A stretch of 64,000 nucleotides of DNA, taken from Roseovarius salincola (GTDB lineage: Bacteria; Pseudomonadota; Alphaproteobacteria; Rhodobacterales; Rhodobacteraceae). The translations under genes and the position numbers were made by a program. Below the pieces are notes generated by a model. It did not search any database and was not told the origin of the DNA. It worked only from the letters and a program-made list of their open reading frames with translations. Within the stretch, counting starts at the first letter, position 1; each line of letters opens with the position of its first letter. The DNA lies in NCBI RefSeq assembly GCF_026891095.1, contig NZ_JAPTNL010000013.1:47272-111271 (forward strand), in the 5' to 3' direction. This document shows positions 26,770 through 36,097 of this stretch, piece after piece.

Positions 26770-29121
26770 TCAGAACGGCACGTCATCCGTGCCGGTCACG
26801 AAACGCGCAACCACCTTCTTCACGCCCGCCTTCTCAAAGGCGATCTCCAGTTTGTCGCCCTCGATCGCGATGATCGCACCATAGCCGAATTTCTGGTGAA
26901 AGACGCGCTCGCCGACCACATGCGCACTGACCGCCTGCGCGTCGATCACCGCCGCGCCGCGTGTCTGCCCGCCCGGGCGCGACGACATGCGCGCCTCCTG
27001 CAGGCGCCGCCAGCCGGGCGAATTATAGACATTCGCCTCCGCCGCGCGCGCCTCCAGTCCGCTCTCCTCCTGCATCGACGCCGCCGCGCCATAGCCCCCG
27101 CCATAAAGCCCCGGCGGGGTCAGCACCTCGACATGCGCCTCGGGCAATTCATCAATGAACCGCGAGGGCATCTGGCTTTGCCACTGGCCGAATACCCGCC
27201 GGTTGCCGGCAAACGAGATCGTGCAGACCTCCTCGGCGCGGGTGATCCCCACATAGGCCAGCCGCCGTTCCTCCTCGACCCCCTTCAATCCGCTTTCATC
27301 CATCGAGCGCTGCGACGGGAACAACCCGTCCTCCCAGCCCGGCAGGAACACGGCCGGAAATTCCAGCCCCTTGGCGGCATGCAGCGTCATGATGCTGACC
27401 TTCTCGGCCTGCTCCTCGCTCTCGTTCTCCATGATCAGGCTGACATGCTCGAGGAACCCCGCAAGGTTCTCGAACTGCTCCAGCGCCTTCACCAGTTCCT
27501 TGAGGTTCTCAAGCCGCCCCGGCGAATCCGGGTTCTTGTCGTTCCGCCACATCTCCGTATAGCCGGATTCGTCCAGGATGATTTCGGCCAGTTCCATATG
27601 GCTCGGCTCGCCCTCGCCCGCCATCCGGCCCCAGCGCGACAGGTCCATGACCAGCTTGCCCAGCGCCTGCGCGCCCTTGCCCTTGATCGCGCCCTGCTCC
27701 ACCGCCATCGCGGCCCCGTCCAACAGCGGCACGCCGTTCTCGCGCGCGATCCGCTGAATGGTCTGAACCGCCTTCTCGCCCAGGCCCCGCTTGGGCGTGT
27801 TCACGACCCGCTCGAAGGCAAGATCGTCCGAAGGGCTGATGACAAGGCGGAAATAGGCCATGGCGTCGCGGATCTCCATCCGCTCATAGAACCGCGGCCC
27901 GCCGATCACCCGATAGGGCAGCCCGATGGTCAGGAACCGGTCCTCGAAGGCCCGCATCTGGTGGCTCGCGCGCACAAGGATCGCCATGTCATCCAGCGAA
28001 AAGGGCCGCAGCCCGCGCGTGCCACGCTGCATCGCCTCGATCTCGTCGCCGATCCAGCGCGCCTCTTCCTCGCCGTCCCAATGGCCGATCAGGCGCACCT
28101 TCTCGCCCGCCTCGGCCTCGGTCCAAAGCTCCTTGCCCAGCCGCCCCTTGTTGGCCGCGATCACGCCGCCCGCCGCGCCCAGGATATGCGGCGTCGAGCG
28201 GTAATTCTGCTCAAGCCGGATCACCTTGGCGCCGGGGAAATCCTTTTCAAACCGCAGGATATTGCCCACCTCGGCGCCCCGCCAGCCATAGATCGACTGG
28301 TCGTCATCTCCGACGCAGCAGATATTGCCATGCCCGCCCGCCAACAGCCGCAGCCACAGGTATTGGGCAACGTTGGTATCCTGGTATTCGTCCACAAGGA
28401 TATAGCGGAACCAGCGCCGGTATTGCTCCAGAACGTCCGGATGGGCCTGAAAGATCGTCACCACATGCAACAGCAGATCGCCGAAATCGACGGCGTTCAG
28501 CTCGCGCAGCCGGGTCTGGTATTGCCGGTACAGCGCAACCCCCTTGCCGTCATAGGCGCTCGCCTCACCCGCTGGCACATTATCGGGCGTCCAGGCGCGG
28601 TTCTTCCACTGGTCGATCACCCCCGCCAGCGCGCGTGCAGGCCATCGCTTGTCGTCGATCCCCGCCGCCCGCACCAATTGCTTGAGCAGCCGGATCTGAT
28701 CGTCGGTATCGAGGATGGTGAAATTCGACCTCAGCCCGACCAGCTCCTGATGCCTGCGCAACAGCTTCACACAGATCGAATGGAAGGTGCCCAGCCACGG
28801 CATCCCCTCTACGGCCTCGCCCAGGGTCTGACCGACCCGGCTCTTCATCTCGCGCGCGGCCTTGTTGGTAAAGGTCACCGCCAGAATCTCATGCGGGCGC
28901 GCCTTGCCGGTGTTGAGCAGATGCACAATCCGCGTGGTCAACGCCTTGGTCTTGCCCGTGCCCGCCCCCGCCAGCATCAGGACCGGGCCATCCAGCGCCT
29001 CGACCGCCTCGCGCTGCGCGGGGTTCAACCCCTTAAGATATGGCGCCATCGGCCGCGCCGCCATCGCGCGCGCCGAAAGAGAGCCCGCCGCGGGGGCTTC
29101 GGATTCGTCAAAACTGCTCAT
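26770..29121 (-). CDS. uvrD: UvrD/PcrA-family ATP-dependent DNA helicase
   Basis: A 783-residue superfamily 1A 3'-5' helicase used in nucleotide excision and mismatch repair. Motifs in order: AGAGTGKTKALTTRI (Walker A), VDEYQDTN (Walker B), GDDDQSIYGWRGA (motif III), LEQNYRST (IV), TLHAAKGLEFPAVFLPG (V) and AYVGITRAEE (VI). The C-terminus has the UvrD/PcrA Tudor-like end (GERVFHQKFGYGAI), which contacts RNA polymerase. A perfect LexA box lies 43 bases upstream of the ATG. The SD is weak. Confidence 0.96.
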   Translation of the reverse strand: MSSFDESEAPAAGSLSARAMAARPMAPYLKGLNPAQREAVEALDGPVLMLAGAGTGKTKALTTRIVHLLNTGKARPHEILAVTFTNKAAREMKSRVGQTLGEAVEGMPWLGTFHSICVKLLRRHQELVGLRSNFTILDTDDQIRLLKQLVRAAGIDDKRWPARALAGVIDQWKNRAWTPDNVPAGEASAYDGKGVALYRQYQTRLRELNAVDFGDLLLHVVTIFQAHPDVLEQYRRWFRYILVDEYQDTNVAQYLWLRLLAGGHGNICCVGDDDQSIYGWRGAEVGNILRFEKDFPGAKVIRLEQNYRSTPHILGAAGGVIAANKGRLGKELWTEAEAGEKVRLIGHWDGEEEARWIGDEIEAMQRGTRGLRPFSLDDMAILVRASHQMRAFEDRFLTIGLPYRVIGGPRFYERMEIRDAMAYFRLVISPSDDLAFERVVNTPKRGLGEKAVQTIQRIARENGVPLLDGAAMAVEQGAIKGKGAQALGKLVMDLSRWGRMAGEGEPSHMELAEIILDESGYTEMWRNDKNPDSPGRLENLKELVKALEQFENLAGFLEHVSLIMENESEEQAEKVSIMTLHAAKGLEFPAVFLPGWEDGLFPSQRSMDESGLKGVEEERRLAYVGITRAEEVCTISFAGNRRVFGQWQSQMPSRFIDELPEAHVEVLTPPGLYGGGYGAAASMQEESGLEARAAEANVYNSPGWRRLQEARMSSRPGGQTRGAAVIDAQAVSAHVVGERVFHQKFGYGAIIAIEGDKLEIAFEKAGVKKVVARFVTGTDDVPF

Positions 29122-29163
29122 GCGCGCCAGACTAGCGCGGCGCGCATCCAAGTTAAAGGGAAT

Positions 29164-29178
29164 GTTCGGGGATTGTTC
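29164..29178 (-). promoter_or_regulatory. LexA (SOS) box upstream of uvrD
   Basis: GTTC-GGGGATT-GTTC is a perfect alphaproteobacterial LexA box. It lies 43 bases before the uvrD start and after the stop of the upstream gene, the right place for repression of uvrD, a known SOS-regulon member. Confidence 0.8.
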
Positions 29179-29206
29179 CCGCCCTTTTCACGCACGCCGG
29201 ACATCA

Positions 29207-29674
29207 CTAGGATCCCGGCTCCTCACCGCCGCGCAACGCCTCCAGATCGCAAAGCGATGTGGCGGGCCAATGCGTGGGCAGATCGTCCTGCGCGGCGCTG
29301 CCATAGGCACCGCGCATCCCTCGGGTGCGCGCCCAGCGCATGATGAAATCCTCATGGCAACGCGCATAGATCACGCCGGCGGCACGCGTCACATGGCGCA
29401 TCTCATATTCGAACCGCCCCTCGAACCCGTCCCGGTCGATCAGGATCACCGCAGGCGTCTTGCCGGTCAGATGCGCAAAGAACAGCGCCTGATGCACGCT
29501 GTCGCGCGACGACGCCTTGCCATCCAGCCCGATCTCGATGACATGGGCATCCGTTTCGCAATCCACCCGCACATGGCGCGACATGCCGTTCACGTCGAAA
29601 TACTGCCGGGTTTCCTGTTCGGACCCGGCCAGAAAGGCACATAACAGGGCCGCAAGCTCGACTTCTCCCGCCAT
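29207..29674 (-). CDS. Protein of unknown function under a CtrA-type box
   Basis: A 155-residue protein with no recognised family. The middle (VDCETDAHVIEIGLDGKASSRDS), then HQALFFAHLTGKTPAVILIDRDG, gives alternating beta and helix with conserved-looking Asp, Glu, Lys and Gln. This is faintly like a PD-(D/E)xK nuclease core, but the spacing is not canonical and the assignment is weak. A perfect TTAA-N7-TTAAC CtrA box sits 25 bases before the ATG, suggesting CtrA phosphorelay control, which in Rhodobacterales covers motility, gene transfer agents and competence. uvrD follows with an 85-base gap and its own LexA box. Confidence 0.65.
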   Translation of the reverse strand: MAGEVELAALLCAFLAGSEQETRQYFDVNGMSRHVRVDCETDAHVIEIGLDGKASSRDSVHQALFFAHLTGKTPAVILIDRDGFEGRFEYEMRHVTRAAGVIYARCHEDFIMRWARTRGMRGAYGSAAQDDLPTHWPATSLCDLEALRGGEEPGS

Positions 29675-29698
29675 CGGCGCCTCTTTCGTTAACGAAGA

Positions 29699-29714
29699 TT
29701 AACAAAACGTTAAC
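29699..29714 (-). promoter_or_regulatory. CtrA binding site TTAA-N7-TTAAC
   Basis: TTAA-CAAAACG-TTAAC matches the full CtrA consensus. A further TTAAC lies just left (29690-29694), at 6-base spacing, giving a tight cluster of three half-sites. It is 25 bases before the ATG of the minus-strand gene and about 110 bases from the plus-strand oxidase gene. The location fits control of the former. Confidence 0.65.
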
Positions 29715-29798
29715 AGAAGCCCGCCCTCGCGGCAAACCAGACCGCCGGACAGGGTAAACCTGTCCGAAGGGGCCGCTCCAAGCCCTCTGGACAATACC

Positions 29799-29814
29799 AT
29801 GTAAACGCTTACAT
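29799..29814 (+). promoter_or_regulatory. LacI-family-type operator palindrome
   Basis: ATGTAA-ACGC-TTACAT is a 16-base inverted repeat fitting the LacI/GalR operator form TGTAA-N-CG-N-TTACA. It ends ten bases before the ATG of the alpha-hydroxy-acid oxidase gene, in the position of the transcription start or SD. No LacI-family gene is in the window, so the regulator would act in trans. Confidence 0.55.
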
Positions 29815-29823
29815 TCGCGCGCC

Positions 29824-30972
29824 ATGAACCTGCACGCGACATATCCCGCCCTCTCTGATCTTCGCGCCCGTGCCCTGCGGCGCATCCCGCGTTTCGTCTG
29901 GGAGTATCTCGACAGCGCCACCGGCACCGAATGCACCAAGTCGCGCAACCGCGCCAAGCTCGACGAGGTGCTGATGTTGCCCTCGATCCTGCATGGCGAG
30001 GTCACCCCCGACCTTTCGGCCATCCTCTTCGGGCAGACCCTGCCGCTCCCCTTCGGCATCGCGCCGGTCGGCATGTCGGGGATGATCTGGCCGGGGGCGG
30101 AAACCCATCTGGCGCGCGCCGCCGCCACGGCGGGCATCCCCTACACGCTCTCCACCGTCGCCACGCGCACCCCGGCCGACCTCAAGGACGATCTGGGCGA
30201 TCACGCATGGTTCCAGATGTATCCCCCCCGCGATCCCGACATCCGCACCGACATGCTCAAGCGGGCGCGCGATGCGGGCTTCGGCGTGCTTATCCTGACC
30301 GTGGACGTGCCCGTGCCCAGCCGCCGCGAACGCCAGGTGCGCTCGGGGCTGACCACGCCGCCCCGGCTGACCCCGCGCCTGATGGCGCAGGTGGCGCGCT
30401 GCCCGGCCTGGGCGCTCGGCATCGCACAGCACGGCATGCCCCGGATGCGGCTGATCGACGAATATGCAGGTAAAACCAGTGGCCTGCCCTCCAACAAGCA
30501 CGCAGGCTACCTGCTGCGCACCGCGCCCGACTGGGACTACCTGCGCTGGCTGCGCGACGCCTGGGACGGGCCGATGATCGTCAAGGGCGTGCTCGATGCA
30601 GGCGATGCCACGCGCATCGAGGGCGAAGGCATTGACGCCATCTGGGTCTCCAACCATGCGGGGCGCCAGTTCGACGCCGCCCCCGCCACCATCGAATCCC
30701 TGCCCGCCATCCGCGCCGCCACCAGCCTGCCGGTGCTGATCGACGGCGGCTTCGAGACCGGGCTCGACATCCTGCGCGCCATCGCGCTCGGCGCCGATTT
30801 CGTCATGCTGGGGCGCCCCTGGCATTATGCGCTCGGCGCGCTCGGGGCCGATGGCCCGGCCCACCTGGCCGACATCCTGACCCAGGACCTGATCGCCAAT
30901 ATGGGGCAACTGGGGCTGACATCCCTCAAGGGCGCGCATGACCGGCTGTTGATCGGTGCCACGGAAAAATGA
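29824..30972 (+). CDS. FMN-dependent alpha-hydroxy-acid oxidase (LldD/glycolate oxidase family)
   Basis: A 382-residue member of the FMN-dependent alpha-hydroxy-acid dehydrogenase family, which oxidises L-lactate, glycolate, mandelate or similar. Key blocks: PFGIAPVGMSGMIWPGAE, TLSTVATRTPADL, WFQMYPPRD, VDVPVPSRRERQVR, then IVKGVLDAGDA, SNHAGRQFD (catalytic His and substrate Arg), IDGGFETGLDILRAIALGAD and GRPWHYALGALG. No membrane-anchor insertion is obvious. No SD is visible before the ATG. The flanking LacI-type palindrome suggests substrate-controlled expression; the substrate itself is unknown. Confidence 0.88.
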   Translation: MNLHATYPALSDLRARALRRIPRFVWEYLDSATGTECTKSRNRAKLDEVLMLPSILHGEVTPDLSAILFGQTLPLPFGIAPVGMSGMIWPGAETHLARAAATAGIPYTLSTVATRTPADLKDDLGDHAWFQMYPPRDPDIRTDMLKRARDAGFGVLILTVDVPVPSRRERQVRSGLTTPPRLTPRLMAQVARCPAWALGIAQHGMPRMRLIDEYAGKTSGLPSNKHAGYLLRTAPDWDYLRWLRDAWDGPMIVKGVLDAGDATRIEGEGIDAIWVSNHAGRQFDAAPATIESLPAIRAATSLPVLIDGGFETGLDILRAIALGADFVMLGRPWHYALGALGADGPAHLADILTQDLIANMGQLGLTSLKGAHDRLLIGATEK

Positions 30973-31177
30973 CACCCTGCCCGAGTGCCCGAAACCACCC
31001 TTCGCCCTGCCCGCCCGAACGGGCAGAAAATGTCGCGAACGGGTGGAAGGCGTCGCTGCGCCATTGCGCAAAGCCTTCACAATTCCTACAAACTGACCCA
31101 TCGGCGCTGCAGCGCAGCAACCCGCGCCACAGCGGCGCCCGATGACATATAAGCGATAGCAAGGGGGGCTGAAGCCC

Positions 31178-34100
31178 GTGAGCGACTTCAAGAAGATCCT
31201 GATTGCAAACCGCGGCGAAATCGCGATCCGCATCATGCGCGCCGCCAACGAGATGGGTAAACGCACCGTCGCCGTCTTCGCCGAAGAGGACAAGCTGGGC
31301 CTGCACCGCTTCAAGGCCGACGAGGCCTATCGCATCGGCGAGGGGCTCGGCCCTGTCGCGGCCTATCTCGCCATCGACGAGATCATCCGCGTCGCCAAGG
31401 CCAGCGGCGCCGACGCCATTCACCCCGGCTATGGCCTCCTGTCCGAAAACCCCGATTTCGTCGATGCCTGCGTCGCCAACGGCATCACCTTCATCGGCCC
31501 GCGTGCCGACACCATGCGCGCCCTTGGCGACAAGGCCAGCGCGCGCCGCGTCGCCATCGAAGCGGGCGTGCCGGTGATTCCCGCCACCGAAGTGCTGGGC
31601 GATGACATGGACGCGATCCGCGCCGAGGCCGCCGAGATCGGCTATCCCCTGATGCTCAAGGCGTCCTGGGGCGGCGGCGGGCGCGGGATGCGCCCGATCC
31701 ACTCGGAAAAGGAACTGGCCGAAAAGGTCATGGAAGGGCGGCGCGAGGCCGAAGCCGCCTTCGGCAATGGCGAGGGTTATCTTGAAAAGATGATCACCCG
31801 CGCCCGCCATGTCGAGGTCCAGATCCTGGGCGACAAGCACGGGCAGATGTATCACCTCTTCGAGCGCGACTGCTCGGTCCAGCGCCGCAACCAGAAGGTC
31901 GTCGAGCGCGCGCCCGCTCCGTATCTCACCGACCTGCAACGCGCCGAGATCTGCGAACTGGGCTACAAGATCTGCAAGCATGTCGATTACGAATGCGCAG
32001 GCACGGTCGAATTCCTGATGGATATGGACACCAGCCAGTTCTACTTCATTGAGGTGAACCCCCGCGTGCAGGTGGAACATACCGTCACCGAGGAAGTGAC
32101 CGGCATCGACATCGTCCAGGCCCAGATCCGCATCGCCGAAGGCAAGACCATCGAAGAAGCCACCGGCAAGAGCAGCCAGGACTCCATCACCCTCAACGGC
32201 CACGCGCTCCAGACCCGGATCACCACCGAGGATCCGCAAAACAACTTCATCCCCGATTACGGGCGCATCACCGCCTATCGCTCGGCCACCGGCATGGGAA
32301 TCCGGCTCGATGGCGGCACCGCCTATGCGGGCGGCGTGATCACGCGCTATTACGATTCGCTTCTGGTCAAGGTCACGGCCCACGCCCAGACCCCCGAGGC
32401 CGCCATCGCGCGCATGGACCGCGCGCTGCGCGAATTCCGCATCCGGGGCGTATCCACAAACATCGCCTTCGTCGAAAACCTGCTCAAGCACCCCACGTTC
32501 CTGAGCAACGAATACACCACCACCTTCATCGACGAGACGCCCGACCTCTTCAATTTCAACAAGCGGCGCGACCGGGGCACCAAGGTGCTGACCTATATCG
32601 CCGACATCACCGTGAACGGCCACCCCGAGACCACCGGCCGCGCCAAGCCCGCCGATTCCAAGCCGCCGCGCGCGCCCAAACCGCTGGCGGCACCCGCTCC
32701 CGGCACCCGCACCCTGCTGGAAAACGAAGGCCCGCGCGCCGTGGCCGACTGGATGCTGGCGCAAAAGCGCCTGCTTCTGACCGACACCACCATGCGCGAC
32801 GGACACCAAAGCCTTCTGGCCACGCGGATGCGCTCGATCGACATGATCAAGGTCGCGCCCAGCTACGCGGCCAACCTGCCGCAGCTCTTCTCGGTCGAAT
32901 GCTGGGGCGGGGCGACCTTCGACGTGGCCTACCGCTTCCTTCAGGAATGCCCATGGCAGCGCCTGCGCGAATTGCGCGCCGCCATGCCCAACCTTCTGAC
33001 GCAGATGCTGCTGCGCGCCTCCAACGGGGTGGGCTACACCAATTACCCCGACAACGTGGTGCAGGAATTCGTGCGCCAGGCCGCCGAAACCGGCGTCGAT
33101 GTGTTCCGCGTCTTCGACAGCCTCAACTGGGTCGAGAACATGCGCGTCGCCATGGATGCGGTGATCGACACCGGCAAGATCTGCGAAGCCACGATCTGCT
33201 ATACCGGCGACATCCTCGATCCCGACCGCGCCAAGTACGACCTCAAGTATTACGTCTCGATGGCCAAGGAACTTGAATCCGCAGGCGCCCATATCCTCGG
33301 CCTCAAGGACATGGCGGGCCTTCTGAAACCCGCCGCTGCGCGGGTGCTGGTCAAGGCCCTCAAGGACGAGCTTTCAATCCCCGTGCATTTCCACACCCAT
33401 GACACCAGCGGCATCGCGGGCGGCACGATCCTGGCTGCCGCCGAAGCCGGCGTCGATGCGGTCGACGCGGCGATGGACGCGTTCTCTGGCGGCACCTCGC
33501 AGCCCTGCCTCGGTTCGATCGTCGAAGCCCTGATGCATACCGAGCGCGACACCGAAATCGACATCGAACGCATCCGCGACATCTCGAACTACTGGGAACA
33601 GGTGCGCGCGCAATACGTCGCCTTCGAATCCGGCCTCGCCGCGCCCGCCTCCGAAGTCTACCTGCATGAAATGCCCGGCGGGCAGTTCACCAACCTCAAG
33701 GCGCAGGCCCGCTCCATGGGGCTCGAGGACAGATGGCCCGAAGTGGCGCGCACCTATGCCGAGGTGAACCAGATGTTCGGCGATATCGTCAAGGTCACCC
33801 CCAGCTCCAAGGTGGTGGGCGACATGGCGCTGATGATGGTCAGCCAGGGGCTTACCCGCGCCGAGGTCGAAGACCCCGACACCGATGTCGCCTTCCCCGA
33901 TTCCGTGATCGACATGATGCGCGGCAATCTGGGGCAACCCCCCGGCGGCTTCCCCGAAGGGATCGTCGGCAAGGTGCTCAAGGACGAAAAGCCCAACACC
34001 GAACGCCCCGGCAAGCATCTCGCGCCGGTCGATCTCGAAGAGACCCGCGCCGCGGTGATCAAGGAGCTCGAAGGCAAACTCATCGACGACGAGGACCTCA

Positions 34101-34615
34101 ACGGCTATCTCATGTATCCCAAGGTCTTTCTCGATTACATGGGCCGCCACCGCGTCTATGGCCCGGTGCGCACCCTGCCCACCCGTGCCTTTTTCTACGG
34201 GATGGAACCCGGCGAGGAGATCAGCGCCGAAATCGACCCAGGCAAGATCCTCGAGATCCGCCTGCAGACGGTCGGCGAAACCGGCGAGGACGGCGAGGTC
34301 AAGGTGTTCTTCGAACTCAACGGCCAGCCCCGCGTGATCCGCGTCCCTGACCGCAAGGCCAAGGCCGCCACCGCCGCCCGCCCCAAGGCCGAACAGGGCA
34401 ATCCCGACCATGTCGGCGCGCCCATGCCCGGCGTGGTGGCCAGCGTCACGGTCAGTGTCGGCCAGAAGATCAAGCAAGGCGACATGCTGCTGACCATCGA
34501 GGCGATGAAGATGGAAACCGGCATCCACGCCGAGCGCGACGCCACCGTCAAGGCGCTGCATGTCCAACCCGGCGGCCAGATCGACGCCAAGGACCTGCTG
34601 GTGGAACTGGAATAG
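31178..34615 (+). CDS. pyc: Pyruvate carboxylase
   Basis: A 1145-residue single-chain, biotin-dependent enzyme making oxaloacetate from pyruvate and bicarbonate (anaplerosis). Domains in order: biotin carboxylase (KILIANRGEIAIRIMRA at the N-terminus, KASWGGGGRGMR near residue 160, EVNPRVQVEHTVTEE near 290); carboxyltransferase (LLTDTTMRDGHQSLLATRM near 530); and C-terminal biotinyl domain with the biotin site EAMKMETG (Lys1111). GTG is the start at 31178, with AAGGGGGG about 12 bases upstream. The 205-base leader contains a CTGCCCG...CGGGCAG hairpin (31007-31026) that may end the preceding oxidase gene. Confidence 0.97.
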   Translation: MSDFKKILIANRGEIAIRIMRAANEMGKRTVAVFAEEDKLGLHRFKADEAYRIGEGLGPVAAYLAIDEIIRVAKASGADAIHPGYGLLSENPDFVDACVANGITFIGPRADTMRALGDKASARRVAIEAGVPVIPATEVLGDDMDAIRAEAAEIGYPLMLKASWGGGGRGMRPIHSEKELAEKVMEGRREAEAAFGNGEGYLEKMITRARHVEVQILGDKHGQMYHLFERDCSVQRRNQKVVERAPAPYLTDLQRAEICELGYKICKHVDYECAGTVEFLMDMDTSQFYFIEVNPRVQVEHTVTEEVTGIDIVQAQIRIAEGKTIEEATGKSSQDSITLNGHALQTRITTEDPQNNFIPDYGRITAYRSATGMGIRLDGGTAYAGGVITRYYDSLLVKVTAHAQTPEAAIARMDRALREFRIRGVSTNIAFVENLLKHPTFLSNEYTTTFIDETPDLFNFNKRRDRGTKVLTYIADITVNGHPETTGRAKPADSKPPRAPKPLAAPAPGTRTLLENEGPRAVADWMLAQKRLLLTDTTMRDGHQSLLATRMRSIDMIKVAPSYAANLPQLFSVECWGGATFDVAYRFLQECPWQRLRELRAAMPNLLTQMLLRASNGVGYTNYPDNVVQEFVRQAAETGVDVFRVFDSLNWVENMRVAMDAVIDTGKICEATICYTGDILDPDRAKYDLKYYVSMAKELESAGAHILGLKDMAGLLKPAAARVLVKALKDELSIPVHFHTHDTSGIAGGTILAAAEAGVDAVDAAMDAFSGGTSQPCLGSIVEALMHTERDTEIDIERIRDISNYWEQVRAQYVAFESGLAAPASEVYLHEMPGGQFTNLKAQARSMGLEDRWPEVARTYAEVNQMFGDIVKVTPSSKVVGDMALMMVSQGLTRAEVEDPDTDVAFPDSVIDMMRGNLGQPPGGFPEGIVGKVLKDEKPNTERPGKHLAPVDLEETRAAVIKELEGKLIDDEDLNGYLMYPKVFLDYMGRHRVYGPVRTLPTRAFFYGMEPGEEISAEIDPGKILEIRLQTVGETGEDGEVKVFFELNGQPRVIRVPDRKAKAATAARPKAEQGNPDHVGAPMPGVVASVTVSVGQKIKQGDMLLTIEAMKMETGIHAERDATVKALHVQPGGQIDAKDLLVELE

Positions 34616-34654
34616 GCGCAACGACAGGCGGCGCCGCGAAGGCGGGCACGACCC

Positions 34655-35458
34655 ATGCACAAGGTTCTTGTCTTCACCGATCTGCACATCCTGCCCGATG
34701 GCGACACGATCATCGGGCTGGACCCGGCGGCGCGCTTCTCGCAGGCGCTGACCCATGCGCTGGCCCATCACCCCGATGCCGCGCGCATCGTCATCACGGG
34801 CGATCTGACCCATAGCGGCGCACCCGCCGAATATGCCCGCCTGCGCGCGAACCTGGCGGATTGCCCGCTGCCGGTCAGCCTGATGCTGGGCAATCACGAC
34901 CGGCGCGCCGCCTTCAACGCGGCCTTTCCCGGCCATCCGCGCACCGCCGACGGCTTTTGCCAGCAATGGCACGACCTGGGCGACCACCGGCTGATCCTGC
35001 TCGACACGCTGGACGAAGACGCGCCCGACCTCCATAGCGGCTGGCTTTGTCCCGCGCGGCTCGACTGGCTTGATGCGGCGCTTTCGGGCGCGGCGGGGCG
35101 GCATGTGACGATCTTCACCCACCATCCGCCCATCGACACCGGATTCGCGGCGATGGACGATATCGGGCTGCGTGACCGTGATGCGCTGCTCTCTAGGCTG
35201 ATCCGTCATGGCAAGGTCGCGCAGATCGTCAGCGGCCATATCCACCGCGCCATCTCGGGCAGCGCCGCGGGCCTGCCGACCGCCATCTTCAAAAGCCCCT
35301 GCCACCAGATGCCGATGCAGCTCGACTCGCGCGACTGCCACCTTTCAGTGGACGAACCGGGCGCTTACGGGATCCTCCTGCTGACGCCGGACGGGGTCGT
35401 CGTCCACAGCCAGGATGTCGGCCTGCCCCCGGCCACGGCGAGCCGCTATCCCGGCTGA
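34655..35458 (+). CDS. Calcineurin-like metallophosphoesterase (CpdA-type)
   Basis: A 267-residue metallophosphoesterase with the complete dimetal signature: TDLHILPDG (D-x-H), ITGDLTH (GD), LGNHDRR (GNHD), FTHHPPID (H-x-x-P) and SGHIHRA (GH-x-H). The arrangement is of the class III nucleotide phosphodiesterase type, so cAMP or another cyclic nucleotide is the likely substrate. It starts 39 bases after pyc and may be co-transcribed. No signal peptide is seen. Confidence 0.88.
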   Translation: MHKVLVFTDLHILPDGDTIIGLDPAARFSQALTHALAHHPDAARIVITGDLTHSGAPAEYARLRANLADCPLPVSLMLGNHDRRAAFNAAFPGHPRTADGFCQQWHDLGDHRLILLDTLDEDAPDLHSGWLCPARLDWLDAALSGAAGRHVTIFTHHPPIDTGFAAMDDIGLRDRDALLSRLIRHGKVAQIVSGHIHRAISGSAAGLPTAIFKSPCHQMPMQLDSRDCHLSVDEPGAYGILLLTPDGVVVHSQDVGLPPATASRYPG

Positions 35459-35607
35459 CACCGGCAATTTGCCGCGCATCGCGCTTGGCCGTTCCGGCAA
35501 GGCTTTGCCGCCCCGGCAAACTGTCTTGCCCGGTCTCGCGCGCCTTTCTACCCTTGATTGACGGCGCGGTCTTTCCCCCCGCGCCACCCACAGCACAAAG
35601 GCACGCC

Positions 35608-35742
35608 ATGCCCCGCCCGGAACATGACGACACAGCCCGGCCCTCGCGCCCGCCCAAATGGCGGCCTCTGCTGTTTCTGGGCCTGCTTCTCCTGGGGTCC
35701 GCGCTGGTCTATGCCGAAATGGTCTTTCGCTACGGGCACTGA
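35608..35742 (+). CDS. Small single-pass membrane protein
   Basis: A predicted 44-residue protein: a charged, Pro/Arg-rich N-terminus of about 18 residues and one transmembrane helix (LLFLGLLLLGSALVYAEMVF). It is unrecognised. The SD is not convincing, so the call rests on the plausible helix and on short proteins of this shape being common in Rhodobacterales. The preceding gap (35459-35607) holds several TTGCCGG/CCGGCAA half-repeats that could fold as a terminator for the phosphoesterase gene. Confidence 0.45.
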   Translation: MPRPEHDDTARPSRPPKWRPLLFLGLLLLGSALVYAEMVFRYGH

Positions 35743-35840
35743 CGTCAGCGTCCCCGGCTGCGGGAATTTTTTCGCCAGCGCCCGAAATTTGGGCTTGCAG
35801 GCCGCGCCAAGACTTTATATCTCACGCCTCACCCAAGGAT

Positions 35841-35915
35841 GCGGGTGTAGCTCAGGGGTAGAGCGTTACCTTGCCAAGGTAAATGTCGTGAGTTCGAATC
35901 TCATCACCCGCTCCA
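35841..35915 (+). tRNA. tRNA-Gly(GCC)
   Basis: The cloverleaf is complete: acceptor GCGGGTG/CACCCGC, D-arm GCTC...GAGC, anticodon stem TTACC/GGTAA with loop TTGCCAA (anticodon GCC), T-arm GTGAG-TTCGAAT-CTCAT, discriminator T, and encoded CCA. Confidence 0.97.
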
Positions 35916-36097
35916 ATTTCTCTCTTCCCCGACCGGTGTGACAGCGCCGCGCCCATGGCGCCGCCGTCGTTTTGCCCGGTTATCCCCTTTCCCCTGTTGC
36001 AGTCCTGCCCGTTCGCCCGCGCAGCGTCGCGCGCCTATTGGCGCAGCCCGCGCACGCGCCTATAAGGGCGCGGCACAAGCACGAAGGACCATGGCTC

